Both the position numbers and the translations under genes were made by a program. Positions 1 through 6,105 of a stretch of 6,155 nucleotides of DNA are shown here, one piece after another (the first letter of the stretch is position 1; each line of letters starts with the position of its first letter). The stretch is from Gammaproteobacteria bacterium (GTDB taxonomy: Bacteria > Pseudomonadota > Gammaproteobacteria > Chromatiales > Sedimenticolaceae): NCBI GenBank assembly GCA_020445245.1, contig JAGRHB010000123.1, positions 1 to 6,155 on the forward strand, given 5' to 3'. The notes beneath the pieces are model-generated. The model worked only from the letters and a program-made list of their open reading frames with translations, searched no databases and was not told the DNA's origin.

Positions 1-31
1 ACCTGCTTTGGCGCGCCCGAGCGGGTTTTTT
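1..31 (+). terminator. Intrinsic terminator of an upstream gene, left edge
   Basis: ACCTGCT (1-7) pairs with AGCGGGT (20-26), giving a seven-base-pair stem with one G.U pair. The self-complementary GGCGCGCC lies in the loop, and six T residues (26-31) follow. This is the shape of a Rho-independent terminator for a gene ending left of the window. metZ often follows purF in gammaproteobacteria, so purF is a guess for that gene; nothing here shows it. Any A-tract at the 5' side of the stem is cut off. Confidence 0.6.
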
Positions 32-65
32 GTTTATTGTGGCCGTGTGTGACGTCGCGGCAGCC

Positions 66-70
66 GGAGG
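66..70 (+). promoter_or_regulatory. Shine-Dalgarno site that fixes the metZ start
   Basis: GGAGG lies seven bases before TTG at 78-80. The only other upstream in-frame start is TTG at 30, which overlaps the T-tract of the terminator and has no ribosome binding site. The TTG at 78 is therefore preferred. Confidence 0.75.
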
Positions 71-77
71 CAGTAGC

Positions 78-1265
78 TTGAGCGAATTCGATCACGACTG
101 GTCCCTCGAGACCCTCGGAATAAGGGTCGGACATCATCGTACCGGCGAAGGTGAGCACAGCGAGCCGATATTCGCGACATCCAGTTTCGTTTTCAGCACG
201 GCGGCAGAGGCAGCGGCACGGTTTTCCGGCGATACCGCGGGGAACATCTATTCACGGTTTACCAACCCCACGGTGCGCGCGTTCGAGGAACGACTCGCCG
301 CGATGGAAGGCGGTGAGTGCTGCGTGGCGACCGCTTCCGGGATGTCGGCCATCCTGGCGACCTGTATGGGACTGCTGGCCCACGGCGACCATATTGTCAG
401 TTCCCGCAGTATCTTCGGCAGCACGACGGTGCTGTTCGACAAATATCTTGCGCGTTTTGGCATCACCACGGACTACGCGGATCTCGCGGATCTCGCCGAC
501 TGGGAGCGCCGGATCACGCCGAAGACGCGCCTGCTGTTCGTCGAAACGCCGTCCAATCCACTGATCGAATTGGGCGATATTCACGCGCTGGCGGACATTG
601 CGCATCGCAACGGCTGCCTACTGGTCGTCGACAACTGCCTTTGTACCCCGGCACTGCAGCGGCCGCTGGAGATGGGTGCCGACATCGTGATCCATTCGGC
701 GACCAAGTATCTGGACGGGCAGGGCCGCGCGGTCGGCGGCGCCGTCGTAGGTGACCGCAAGAGAGTGGGCGAGGACGTGTTTGGTGTGCTGCGCACCAGC
801 GGGCCGACGATGAGTCCGTTTGCGGCGTGGATCTTTCTGAAAGGCCTGGAGACCCTGGCGCTGAGGATGCAGGCGCATTCAGCCAATGCACAACGGGTCG
901 CAGACTGGCTGGTGCGGCAGCGTGGGATTGGCCGTGTACATTACCCGGGTCTGGCAAGCCACCCGCAGTACGAGTTGGCACGGATGCAGCAAAAGGCAGC
1001 GGGCGGTATCGTCGCCTTCGAGGTGGAAGGTGGCCGCGAGGCAGCCTGGCGAGTGGTCGATGCCACGCGGATGCTGTCGATCACCGCCAACCTGGGAGAT
1101 GTGAAAACCACGATCACCCACCCAGCGACCACCACGCACGGGCGACTCAGTGAAGCGCAGCGTGAATCGGCAGGGATCACTGAGGGATTGTTGAGGGTTG
1201 CAGTGGGGCTGGAAGACTTCAAGGATATCCGTGATGACCTCGCGCGCGGGCTGCTCCGGGGATAA
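78..1265 (+). CDS. metZ: O-succinylhomoserine sulfhydrylase (MetZ)
   Basis: PLP enzyme of the Cys/Met metabolism family. It makes homocysteine directly from O-succinylhomoserine and sulfide in the cytoplasm, bypassing cystathionine in methionine synthesis. From TTG 78 the protein has 395 residues, the usual MetZ length. Visible motifs are YSRFTNPT near residue 58 (phosphate-binding Tyr/Arg), ATASGMSAI near 84-92, VDNCLCTP with the Asp that contacts the pyridine nitrogen (D185), and HSATKYLDGQG with the Schiff-base lysine K210. The C-terminal block NLGDVKTTITHPATTTHG and the ending VAVGLED are typical of MetZ. CGS/MetB and MetC enzymes share the fold, but the close match across the whole length to remembered Pseudomonas MetZ favours this call. 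It follows the terminator at 1-31 by only 46 bases, so it has either a compact promoter or read-through transcription. No clear promoter was found. Confidence 0.93.
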   Translation: MSEFDHDWSLETLGIRVGHHRTGEGEHSEPIFATSSFVFSTAAEAAARFSGDTAGNIYSRFTNPTVRAFEERLAAMEGGECCVATASGMSAILATCMGLLAHGDHIVSSRSIFGSTTVLFDKYLARFGITTDYADLADLADWERRITPKTRLLFVETPSNPLIELGDIHALADIAHRNGCLLVVDNCLCTPALQRPLEMGADIVIHSATKYLDGQGRAVGGAVVGDRKRVGEDVFGVLRTSGPTMSPFAAWIFLKGLETLALRMQAHSANAQRVADWLVRQRGIGRVHYPGLASHPQYELARMQQKAAGGIVAFEVEGGREAAWRVVDATRMLSITANLGDVKTTITHPATTTHGRLSEAQRESAGITEGLLRVAVGLEDFKDIRDDLARGLLRG

Positions 1266-1280
1266 AGCCGGCTTATCGGG

Positions 1281-1309
1281 TTGAAAAAGTAAGTAAATAA
1301 GAATACACT
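1281..1309 (+). promoter_or_regulatory. Candidate sigma70 promoter for the secreted repeat protein
   Basis: TTGAAA (1281-1286, 5/6 to TTGACA) and TACACT (1304-1309, 4/6 to TATAAT) are separated by exactly 17 AT-rich bases. Transcription would start near 1316 and leave a leader of about 148 bases. A nearer TATACT (1403-1408, 5/6 to the -10) has no good -35 partner and may be a second start. Confidence 0.45.
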
Positions 1310-1451
1310 AATACACGTTCGACGACGCTCAAGGGTGGGGCCGGGCCGGTTCCATGCAGCACGCCGGAAGCCGCGAAATTCCTATGAGCACGTGTATCTA
1401 TCTATACTGCTTTTCAAGCGCGGGGGACTGCGCATAACGAGAAGCAAAATT

Positions 1452-1458
1452 CAGGAGA
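1452..1458 (+). promoter_or_regulatory. Shine-Dalgarno site of the secreted repeat protein
   Basis: CAGGAGAG, with the AGGAG core about six to seven bases before ATG 1464, decides the start. The open frame continues upstream to a GTG at 1335, but that start would put 43 basic, non-signal residues before a good signal peptide. Confidence 0.7.
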
Positions 1459-1463
1459 GTTTC

Positions 1464-2060
1464 ATGGCAAGTTTTCGTGTAGTGGCCGCGTCGTTGCTTT
1501 TTGTCGGCAGTCAGATCGCGGTAGCTGATCAGGCGGCTCCGCAGCCGGGTGTCGGTCCTTACGGCTACGCTCCGCAGGCCGGTTATGGTTATGGCCCGAT
1601 GCCTTACGGTGCCGGTCCGTTCAACGGTGGCCCCTTTGGTGGTGCGCCCTTCAGCAACGGGCCCTTCGGTGGTGGACCGTTCAACAACGGGTCTTATGGC
1701 GGTGGTCCTTTCGGTGGAGGTCCCTTCAACAATGGTCCGTTCGGCGGCGGTGGCAGCCCGATGCGCGGTGTCCCGTTCATGCAGAGCTTCGACATGTCTC
1801 GTCCTGACAGCTTCAATCCGATGCGTCCGCATGTCTGGGGCGCGGGACCGCAGGCATGGTTGAATCCCACCGACCCGAAAGAGGGTATGTCGCAGGCATG
1901 GGATGACATGATGAACGCACCGCACCGCATGGGTCGCGTCCCGCCGGGTTGGAAGGCGCCTTCGATCGATATCCCCAACCCGATCGATGTCGGTGACGAG
2001 TTCGAGAAGAACGCGCGCCGTGCGCCGACCATCATGCGCGACAACTTCAGCTTCAATTGA
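1464..2060 (+). CDS. Secreted Gly/Pro/Phe/Tyr-rich repeat protein, sulfur-globule-protein-like (tentative)
   Basis: The product is 198 residues long. Residues 1-21 form a Sec signal peptide (MASFRVV, a hydrophobic core, AVA before D22), so the protein is exported. Residues 24-50 are rich in Gly, Tyr and Pro (GYGYGP). Residues 51-95 are nine tandem five-residue units of the form GPFxx, in which GG-ending units mostly alternate with NN/SN/NG-ending ones. Residues 96-198 are not repetitive and carry Met, Trp and Pro; this part looks like a conserved domain (for example WDDMMNAPHRMGR and PNPIDVGDEFEKNARRAP) and ends in NFSFN. There is no Cys in the mature protein and no enzyme motif. The composition resembles the structural envelope proteins of periplasmic sulfur globules in sulfur oxidisers (SgpA/B/C type). 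I cannot match it to a specific family. Other structural or surface roles remain possible. It is probably a single-gene transcript, with its own promoter and the terminator at 2144. Confidence 0.8.
   Translation: MASFRVVAASLLFVGSQIAVADQAAPQPGVGPYGYAPQAGYGYGPMPYGAGPFNGGPFGGAPFSNGPFGGGPFNNGSYGGGPFGGGPFNNGPFGGGGSPMRGVPFMQSFDMSRPDSFNPMRPHVWGAGPQAWLNPTDPKEGMSQAWDDMMNAPHRMGRVPPGWKAPSIDIPNPIDVGDEFEKNARRAPTIMRDNFSFN
1614..1748 (+). repeat. Nine tandem 15-base repeats coding GPFxx units
   Basis: In-frame 15-base units start at 1614, 1629, 1644, 1659, 1674, 1689, 1704, 1719 and 1734. They encode GPFNG, GPFGG, APFSN, GPFGG, GPFNN, GSYGG, GPFGG, GPFNN and GPFGG. Codon third positions differ between units while the residues are kept, which suggests an old array held by selection on the protein rather than a recent slippage product. 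Confidence 0.9.
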
Positions 2061-2143
2061 TCTGGCTCGCCTCAGGCTAAGATTCGATTTGTGTCCGCCG
2101 TCGCGCCGATGCCGTTGGCGCGGTTTGGCGGGATTGGCAACCG

Positions 2144-2170
2144 ACGCCCCGCAACTGCGGGGCGTTTCTT
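2144..2170 (+). terminator. Intrinsic terminator after the secreted repeat protein
   Basis: ACGCCCCGC (2144-2152) and GCGGGGCGT (2157-2165) form a perfect nine-base-pair stem with loop AACT, followed by a T-rich tail (TTTCTT). It lies 84 bases after the stop at 2060 and separates this gene from the copper cluster. Confidence 0.85.
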
Positions 2171-2188
2171 CGCCCGCCGTCGGCTCAG

Positions 2189-2216
2189 GACTTTTTTGCT
2201 TGACTTCGGTTAAGTC
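2189..2216 (+). promoter_or_regulatory. Small dyad with a direct repeat upstream of the copper cluster, possible operator
   Basis: GACTT occurs at 2189-2193 and 2202-2206, and its inverse AAGTC at 2212-2216. The last two form a five-base-pair dyad with a five-base centre. TTGACT (2200-2205) would pass as a -35 element, but no -10 lies 16-19 bases on; the best -10-like hexamer, TATCAT, is at 2236-2241. The dyad does not match the operator consensus I know for CueR, Fur or Zur. A regulatory role is inferred from position only. Confidence 0.25.
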
Positions 2217-2341
2217 GATTTGTGGCTGTGCGCACTATCATTGGGCAGCGGATTTGGCCCGTAAAAGGGTTGTCTCTCGTATGAAGCACGAGGCCTGGGG
2301 CCGGGAGTCGCCGGGCAGCCTCGATCAAACGATGGTGTTGC

Positions 2342-2752
2342 ATGGGATTCACAGGTTTCAGCAGGGCGGGGCATCGTCACCCGACGCGATCACAACAGGT
2401 GATAACTGCCTGGGTGTTGATCGTGGGTTTTCTGCTGCAGCCGGTACTGGCGTACCTCGTCACACCGATCGTCGAGCACGATGCTCACGGAAACCAGATC
2501 GTCATCTGTACCCTCAAGGGCCAGAAGCTGGTCACGATCGACAACCTGCAGCTCGCAGACAACCAGGATACTGAACACTGTTCGGCGCTGAAACTCTTCC
2601 AGATGGCGAATGCGGTCCAGGTGTCTGAGCCGGGCCTGGCGCCACAGTTGACCCTGTATGCGGTCGAGTACCTCGACCAGACGGCAGACCATCAGCACCA
2701 CAGCCTGCATTTCTCTGCCTATTCCACGCGCGCCCCTCCGGCGATTTCCTGA
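2342..2752 (+). CDS. Small exported Cys/His protein, DUF2946-like
   Basis: 136 residues; function unknown. The N-terminus is basic (residues 1-19), followed by a hydrophobic stretch at about 20-37 (VITAWVLIVGFLLQPVLA) that reads as a signal peptide with cleavage after LA37, so a periplasmic location is likely. The mature part has two cysteines (C56 in VICTLKG, C80 in EHC), a His cluster DHQHHSLHF (117-124) and the ending YSTRAPP. This order (ICT...HC...RAPP near the C-terminus) recalls DUF2946 proteins, which are often found beside TonB-dependent metal receptors. The usual second Cys of the HCxxC motif is Leu here. ATG 2342 is the first start after an in-frame stop at 2282, but it has no good ribosome binding site; GTG 2399 is worse. 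It lies 134 bases before the receptor gene and is probably co-transcribed. A metal-binding or chaperone role is inference. Confidence 0.72.
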   Translation: MGFTGFSRAGHRHPTRSQQVITAWVLIVGFLLQPVLAYLVTPIVEHDAHGNQIVICTLKGQKLVTIDNLQLADNQDTEHCSALKLFQMANAVQVSEPGLAPQLTLYAVEYLDQTADHQHHSLHFSAYSTRAPPAIS

Positions 2753-2873
2753 AGCCCCGATTTTATCACTCGCAATCTGCGGCCTTGCCGGCAGTTGAAT
2801 GATGCCTCTGCGCGTCGTTCCTGTGTGGCCGGACAGCGTGGTGGGTGGCGTCATGGTCCATAGACCAAATTTC

Positions 2874-2877
2874 AGGA
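2874..2877 (+). promoter_or_regulatory. Ribosome binding site that decides the receptor start
   Basis: AGGA lies nine bases before GTG 2887. From this GTG the protein begins with MNKLN and an ordinary signal peptide. The longer reading from GTG 2845 adds 14 residues (MASWSID...) that break up signal-peptide structure. Confidence 0.6.
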
Positions 2878-2886
2878 AATATTCGC

Positions 2887-5157
2887 GTGAACAAATTGAA
2901 TGCATCTGCAACATTCCGGCTCAGCCGGCTTTCATTGGCAATTGCCCTGGTCCCATTCGCCCATCTGGTGGTCGCGGAGGAAACCCGCCTGAGCCCGATC
3001 GCCGTCGAAGCCCAGGCCGACACAGCACAACCATTGACCACATCGACCGTTGGCACCGAGACCGTGCAGTTTCTGCGCCCTGCCACCAGCGACACCGCCA
3101 GCCTGCTGCGTGACGTGCCCGGTGTGAGTCTGTACGGTGCCGGCGGTGTCTCCAGCCTGCCGTCGATTCGTGGTCTGGCCGACGATCGTCTGCGCATCAA
3201 GGTCGACGGTATGGACCTGATCGCCTCCTGCCCGAACCACATGAACCCGCCGTTGTCGTACATCGATCCGAGCAATGTCGGCATGCTGAAGGTGTTTGCC
3301 GGTATTACGCCGGTCAGCGTGGGTGGTGACAGCATCGGCGGTACCATCATTGCCGACACGGTTGCTCCGGAGTTTGCGGCGCCGGGCGAGCAGGCACTTA
3401 CCAAGGGTGAGGTGGGCGCGTTCTACCGCAGCAACAACAAAGCGTTCGGCGGCAATCTGTCTGCTATGCACGCGACCGAAGTGTTCAACATCAACTACAA
3501 CGGTTCGTACAGCAAGGCCGACAACTATACTGCCGGCGGCGATTTCAAGACCACAAGCGCCACAGGCCGGGTCGGGCATACGCTGCCGCTCGATGAAGTG
3601 GGTTCGACGGCGTACGAGACACAGACGCACAACCTTGGCATGGCACTGAAGGCGGGCGGTGACGTATTCGAAGCCCAATTTGGCTATCAGAAAGTGCCGG
3701 AGCAGCTTTATCCGAATCAGCGCATGGATATGCTCGACAACATCCAGAAACGGATCAACCTGAGCTGGCTCGGCGGGTTCGACTGGGGTGACCTGGAGAC
3801 GCGCGTCTACCATGAAACCGTCGAGCACTACATGGACTTTGGCCCCGACAAGCGTTTCTGGTACGGACCCAACTCGCAGCCGCCCGCGACTGCAGAGGTC
3901 GGCACCCCCTGTTCCCCGATCGGATTCATGACCTGCGCATCTGGCATGCCAATGTACAGTGAAGGCAAGACCACAGGTGCCACGATCAAGGCAGATATCG
4001 ATCTGACGTCGCAGGACGTCATGCGCGTGGGGGGCGAGTATCAGCGTTATCGCCTCGATGACTACTGGACCCCCTCCGGTGGTGGCATGTGGCCCGGTAC
4101 TTTCCTGAACATCAACGACGGCAAGCGCGATCGTGCGGCCGTTTTTGCCGAGTGGGAATCACAGCTCAGCCCCGAATGGCTGACGCTGCTCGGCGTGCGA
4201 TACGAAAGGGTGACGACGGATGCCGGTGATGTGCAGGGCTACAAGACGACGGCCCCGGCGCCCGGTAATCAGATCGCCGAAGCGGCTGCGTTCAATGCGC
4301 TCGAGCACGAGAAGAACGACGACAATATCGATCTGACCGCACTGGTGCGTTACTCCTATGACGCCAATCTGGACATGGAGTTTGGGTTTGCACGCAAGGT
4401 GCGCTCGCCAAACCTCTACGAACGCTATACCTGGTCTACCTGGGCGATGCCGGCCGCGATGAACAACTTTGTCGGTGACGGCAACGGTTACGTGGGTAAC
4501 ATCGATCTGGAGCCGGAAAAAGCGCATACGGTATCAGCAACCTTCGATTGGCATGCCACCGATCGCCACTGGGAGTTCAAGGCGACGCCGTACTACACCC
4601 ATGTGAGCGACTACATCGACGCTATCCCTGTCGGGGTATGGGTGCCGAATCAGTTCAATGTCCTGCAATATGCCAACCAGTCGGCACGGCTTTACGGCAT
4701 CGACCTGTCCGGACAGATGCCGCTGGCGCGGAACGACTGGGGTTCCTGGGGGCTGAAGGGGCTGGTGAATTATACCGACGGCAAGAACCGCGACAGCGGC
4801 GACAATCTTTACAATATCATGCCGCTCAACGCCCGATTCACGCTGACACAGGAAATCGGGGGTTGGAGCAATGGTATCGAACTGGTGGTGGTGGATGACA
4901 AGGATGATGTCTCCAGTGTTCGTAACGAGGTCAAGACATCGGGCTATACCCTGCTCAATCTGCGCGGGAGCCATTCCTGGAAGCAGGTGCGTGTTGATTT
5001 CGGCGTCGAGAACCTGTTTGACACCTTCTATTCGCTGCCGACAGGAGGCGCCTATACCGGGCAGGGCACGACCATGCAGCTCAACGGTATTCCATGGGGG
5101 ATCGCTGTTCCGGGTATGGGCCGTTCGTTCTATGCCGGGGTGAACGTGTCATTCTGA
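2887..5157 (+). CDS. oprC: TonB-dependent copper receptor, OprC/NosA type
   Basis: Outer-membrane active transporter of 756 residues from GTG 2887. Residues 1-30 are a signal peptide (cleavage after VVA). A TonB-box-like segment follows (RLSPIAVEA, 34-42), then the plug domain (about 45-160, with LLRDVPGVSLYGAGG and IRGLADDRLRIKVDGMD), then a 22-strand-type barrel ending in Phe (YAGVNVSF). Two copper-ligand motifs known from Pseudomonas OprC are present: CxxxM as C115-PNH-M119 in the plug and HxM as H314-Y-M316 in the barrel. The C-terminal NLFDTFYSLPTGGAYTGQG block is also typical of the copper-receptor family. A predicted outer loop holds C342, C350 and a Met-rich stretch (GMPM), which may form a disulfide or an extra metal-capture site. 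Known members take up copper, in some species for nitrous oxide reductase. The gene is followed by exbB, exbD and tonB, so energy supply is probably local. The symbol is by similarity. Confidence 0.92.
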   Translation: MNKLNASATFRLSRLSLAIALVPFAHLVVAEETRLSPIAVEAQADTAQPLTTSTVGTETVQFLRPATSDTASLLRDVPGVSLYGAGGVSSLPSIRGLADDRLRIKVDGMDLIASCPNHMNPPLSYIDPSNVGMLKVFAGITPVSVGGDSIGGTIIADTVAPEFAAPGEQALTKGEVGAFYRSNNKAFGGNLSAMHATEVFNINYNGSYSKADNYTAGGDFKTTSATGRVGHTLPLDEVGSTAYETQTHNLGMALKAGGDVFEAQFGYQKVPEQLYPNQRMDMLDNIQKRINLSWLGGFDWGDLETRVYHETVEHYMDFGPDKRFWYGPNSQPPATAEVGTPCSPIGFMTCASGMPMYSEGKTTGATIKADIDLTSQDVMRVGGEYQRYRLDDYWTPSGGGMWPGTFLNINDGKRDRAAVFAEWESQLSPEWLTLLGVRYERVTTDAGDVQGYKTTAPAPGNQIAEAAAFNALEHEKNDDNIDLTALVRYSYDANLDMEFGFARKVRSPNLYERYTWSTWAMPAAMNNFVGDGNGYVGNIDLEPEKAHTVSATFDWHATDRHWEFKATPYYTHVSDYIDAIPVGVWVPNQFNVLQYANQSARLYGIDLSGQMPLARNDWGSWGLKGLVNYTDGKNRDSGDNLYNIMPLNARFTLTQEIGGWSNGIELVVVDDKDDVSSVRNEVKTSGYTLLNLRGSHSWKQVRVDFGVENLFDTFYSLPTGGAYTGQGTTMQLNGIPWGIAVPGMGRSFYAGVNVSF

Positions 5158-5177
5158 GGCGCGGGTCAAATGAGGTG

Positions 5178-5206
5178 TGCGGCGCCGGCATTATGCTGGC
5201 GTCGCA
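5178..5206 (+). other. Strong intercistronic hairpin between receptor gene and exbB
   Basis: A 12-base-pair stem, T5178-C5189 against G5195-A5206, with two G.U pairs and loop ATTAT. No T-tract follows on either strand, so it is not a classical intrinsic terminator. It lies 20 bases after the receptor stop. Such a structure can protect the 3' end of upstream mRNA after processing and so give more receptor than ExbB/ExbD/TonB. That role is inferred. Confidence 0.6.
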
Positions 5207-5241
5207 AAGGCAGCCTGGCGGGATATCAGGGTGCTGCGATG

Positions 5242-5248
5242 AAGGAGG
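5242..5248 (+). promoter_or_regulatory. Perfect Shine-Dalgarno sequence, misplaced for exbB
   Basis: AAGGAGG is the best ribosome binding site in the window. It lies 18 bases before ATG 5267 and 24 before ATG 5273, too far to serve exbB directly. It is spaced seven bases from GTG 5256, which opens a six-codon ORF in another frame. An in-frame stop at 5261-5263 rules out an earlier exbB start. Confidence 0.7.
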
Positions 5249-5255
5249 CCGTAAA

Positions 5256-5276
5256 GTGTCTGAAAGATGGATATGA
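5256..5276 (+). CDS. Possible six-codon leader ORF coupled to exbB
   Basis: GTG 5256 opens M-S-E-R-W-I and stops at TGA 5274-5276, which overlaps ATG 5273 of exbB as ATGA. With the perfect Shine-Dalgarno sequence at 5242, ribosomes should load here, end on the exbB start and re-initiate. exbB itself has only a weak GAAAG six bases before ATG 5273. The peptide is too short to have a family; the claim rests on spacing and overlap. A rival ORF from ATG 5239 (15 codons, stop 5284-5286) has a weaker site. Confidence 0.4.
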   Translation: MSERWI

Positions 5277-5728
5277 GCGGGTTTGATCAGGCGTCATTGA
5301 TGATCCTGCTCAAGGGTTATCTGGATATCACCGTGTTCGGTGTACTGGGCTTCATGAGTTTCCTCATGATCGCCTATGCGGTCGAGCGCACGTTGTTCTT
5401 TGCGCGTGTGGATCTGGCCGACTATGTCGACCGTCACAATCTCGAGGTCGCGTTGACGCGCCATCTCACCGTCATTGCCTCGGTGGCCTCGAATGCGCCC
5501 TATATCGGGTTGCTCGGCACCGTGCTTGGCATTCTGGTCACCTTCCACGACCTGTCACAGGGTGCGGAGCTTTCCGCATCCGCGGTGATGCTCGGGCTGG
5601 CACTGGCTTTGAAGGCCACAGCCGCCGGCCTGCTGGTCGCCATCCCGGCCACGCTCATCTATAACGGGCTGGTGCGGCGGGTCGACGTGCTGACCGCGCG
5701 CTGGCACAGCCAGCAGGGCGTGACATGA
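5273..5728 (+). CDS. exbB: TonB-system energiser ExbB, short group 2 type
   Basis: Inner-membrane proton-channel subunit that works with ExbD and TonB to power outer-membrane receptors. From ATG 5273 it has 151 residues (153 from ATG 5267), the size of the short ExbB group known from Haemophilus and Helicobacter; E. coli ExbB is about 244. Predicted membrane segments are about 20-43 (VFGVLGFMSFLMIAYAVER), 66-92 (NAPYIGLLGTVLGILVTF) and 104-132 (LGLALALKATAAGLLVAIPA). NAPYIGLLGTV and ALKATAAGL are family signatures; T83 and T116 match the pore threonines of E. coli ExbB (T148 and T181). The pore Glu of E. coli ExbB (E176) is Leu here, with Lys at 114; from memory this is normal for the short group. 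ATG 5273 is preferred for its ATGA overlap with the leader ORF, but 5267 cannot be excluded. The stop overlaps the exbD start (ATGA at 5725-5728). Confidence 0.9.
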   Translation: MSGFDQASLMILLKGYLDITVFGVLGFMSFLMIAYAVERTLFFARVDLADYVDRHNLEVALTRHLTVIASVASNAPYIGLLGTVLGILVTFHDLSQGAELSASAVMLGLALALKATAAGLLVAIPATLIYNGLVRRVDVLTARWHSQQGVT

Positions 5729-6105
5729 AACCGATGTCGACGATGAACGTGATCCCGTTCATCGATATCATGTTGGTGCTGCTTGCCATCGTGCTGACGA
5801 CGGCGACCTTCGTCGCTCAGGGCAAGATCCCTGTCACCCTCCCAAAGGCTTCGGAAGCGCAGCCGCTGCAACTGCATCAGCCGGTCGAACTGACGGTCTC
5901 GGATGCAGGCAGGCTGTTCATCGATGGGCAGGAGGCGACACTGGACAGTCTGACGCAGCGTCTTGCACAGCTGCACAAAGATACCCCGATGTTGTTGCGT
6001 ATCGATGAGAAGGCCCAGTTCCGGCACTTCGTTGCGATCATCGATCTGCTTAAAGCCGCGCAGTTGAAGAATGTGTCCATCGCCACCAAAGCGCCGGGTG
6101 GTTGA
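5725..6105 (+). CDS. exbD: TonB-system transport protein ExbD, group 2 type
   Basis: Inner-membrane partner of ExbB, 126 residues. A short cytoplasmic N-terminus (MKPMSTMN) is followed by one membrane helix at about 12-32 (PFIDIMLVLLAIVLTT) that contains D14, the counterpart of E. coli ExbD D25, the proton-carrying aspartate. The remaining residues form the periplasmic domain, which includes the usual VELTVSDAGRLFIDG segment (about 53-67) and a C-terminal LKNVSIATK. ATG 5725 overlaps the exbB stop as ATGA, and AGGG six bases upstream serves as ribosome binding site; ATG 5734 is a less likely alternative. The TGA stop shares its last base with the next start (TGATG at 6103-6107), so exbB, exbD and tonB are translationally linked. 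Confidence 0.92.
   Translation: MKPMSTMNVIPFIDIMLVLLAIVLTTATFVAQGKIPVTLPKASEAQPLQLHQPVELTVSDAGRLFIDGQEATLDSLTQRLAQLHKDTPMLLRIDEKAQFRHFVAIIDLLKAAQLKNVSIATKAPGG

Noticed and set aside
30..77. Longer metZ reading from TTG 30
   Set aside because: It starts inside the terminator T-tract, has no ribosome binding site, and adds residues not expected in MetZ; GGAGG marks TTG 78.
1335..1463. Upstream extension of the secreted protein from GTG 1335
   Set aside because: It would bury a clear signal peptide behind 43 basic residues; ATG 1464 has a good ribosome binding site.
1398..1925. Minus-strand open frame of 175 codons across the repeat gene
   Set aside because: It only mirrors the Gly/Pro-rich repeats in another frame; no signal, no family and no ribosome binding site logic.
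1987..2574. Plus-strand open frame of 195 codons over the gap and the DUF2946-like gene
   Set aside because: It runs through the terminator at 2144-2170 and overlaps two better genes; Arg-rich, low-quality translation.
2777..2794. Bulged hairpin CTGCGGC/GCCGGCAG between the small protein and the receptor gene
   Set aside because: Only seven pairs with a bulge and no T-tail; not enough to call a terminator or regulator.
2845..2886. Receptor start at GTG 2845
   Set aside because: It adds 14 residues before a good signal peptide; GTG 2887 has AGGA nine bases upstream.
2932..3828. Minus-strand open frame of 298 codons inside the receptor gene
   Set aside because: Shadow of the high-G+C receptor gene; the plus-strand reading has full family motifs.
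5094..5276. 60-codon open frame bridging the receptor end and exbB
   Set aside because: Most of it overlaps the receptor gene out of frame; only its last six codons, behind AAGGAGG, look translated.
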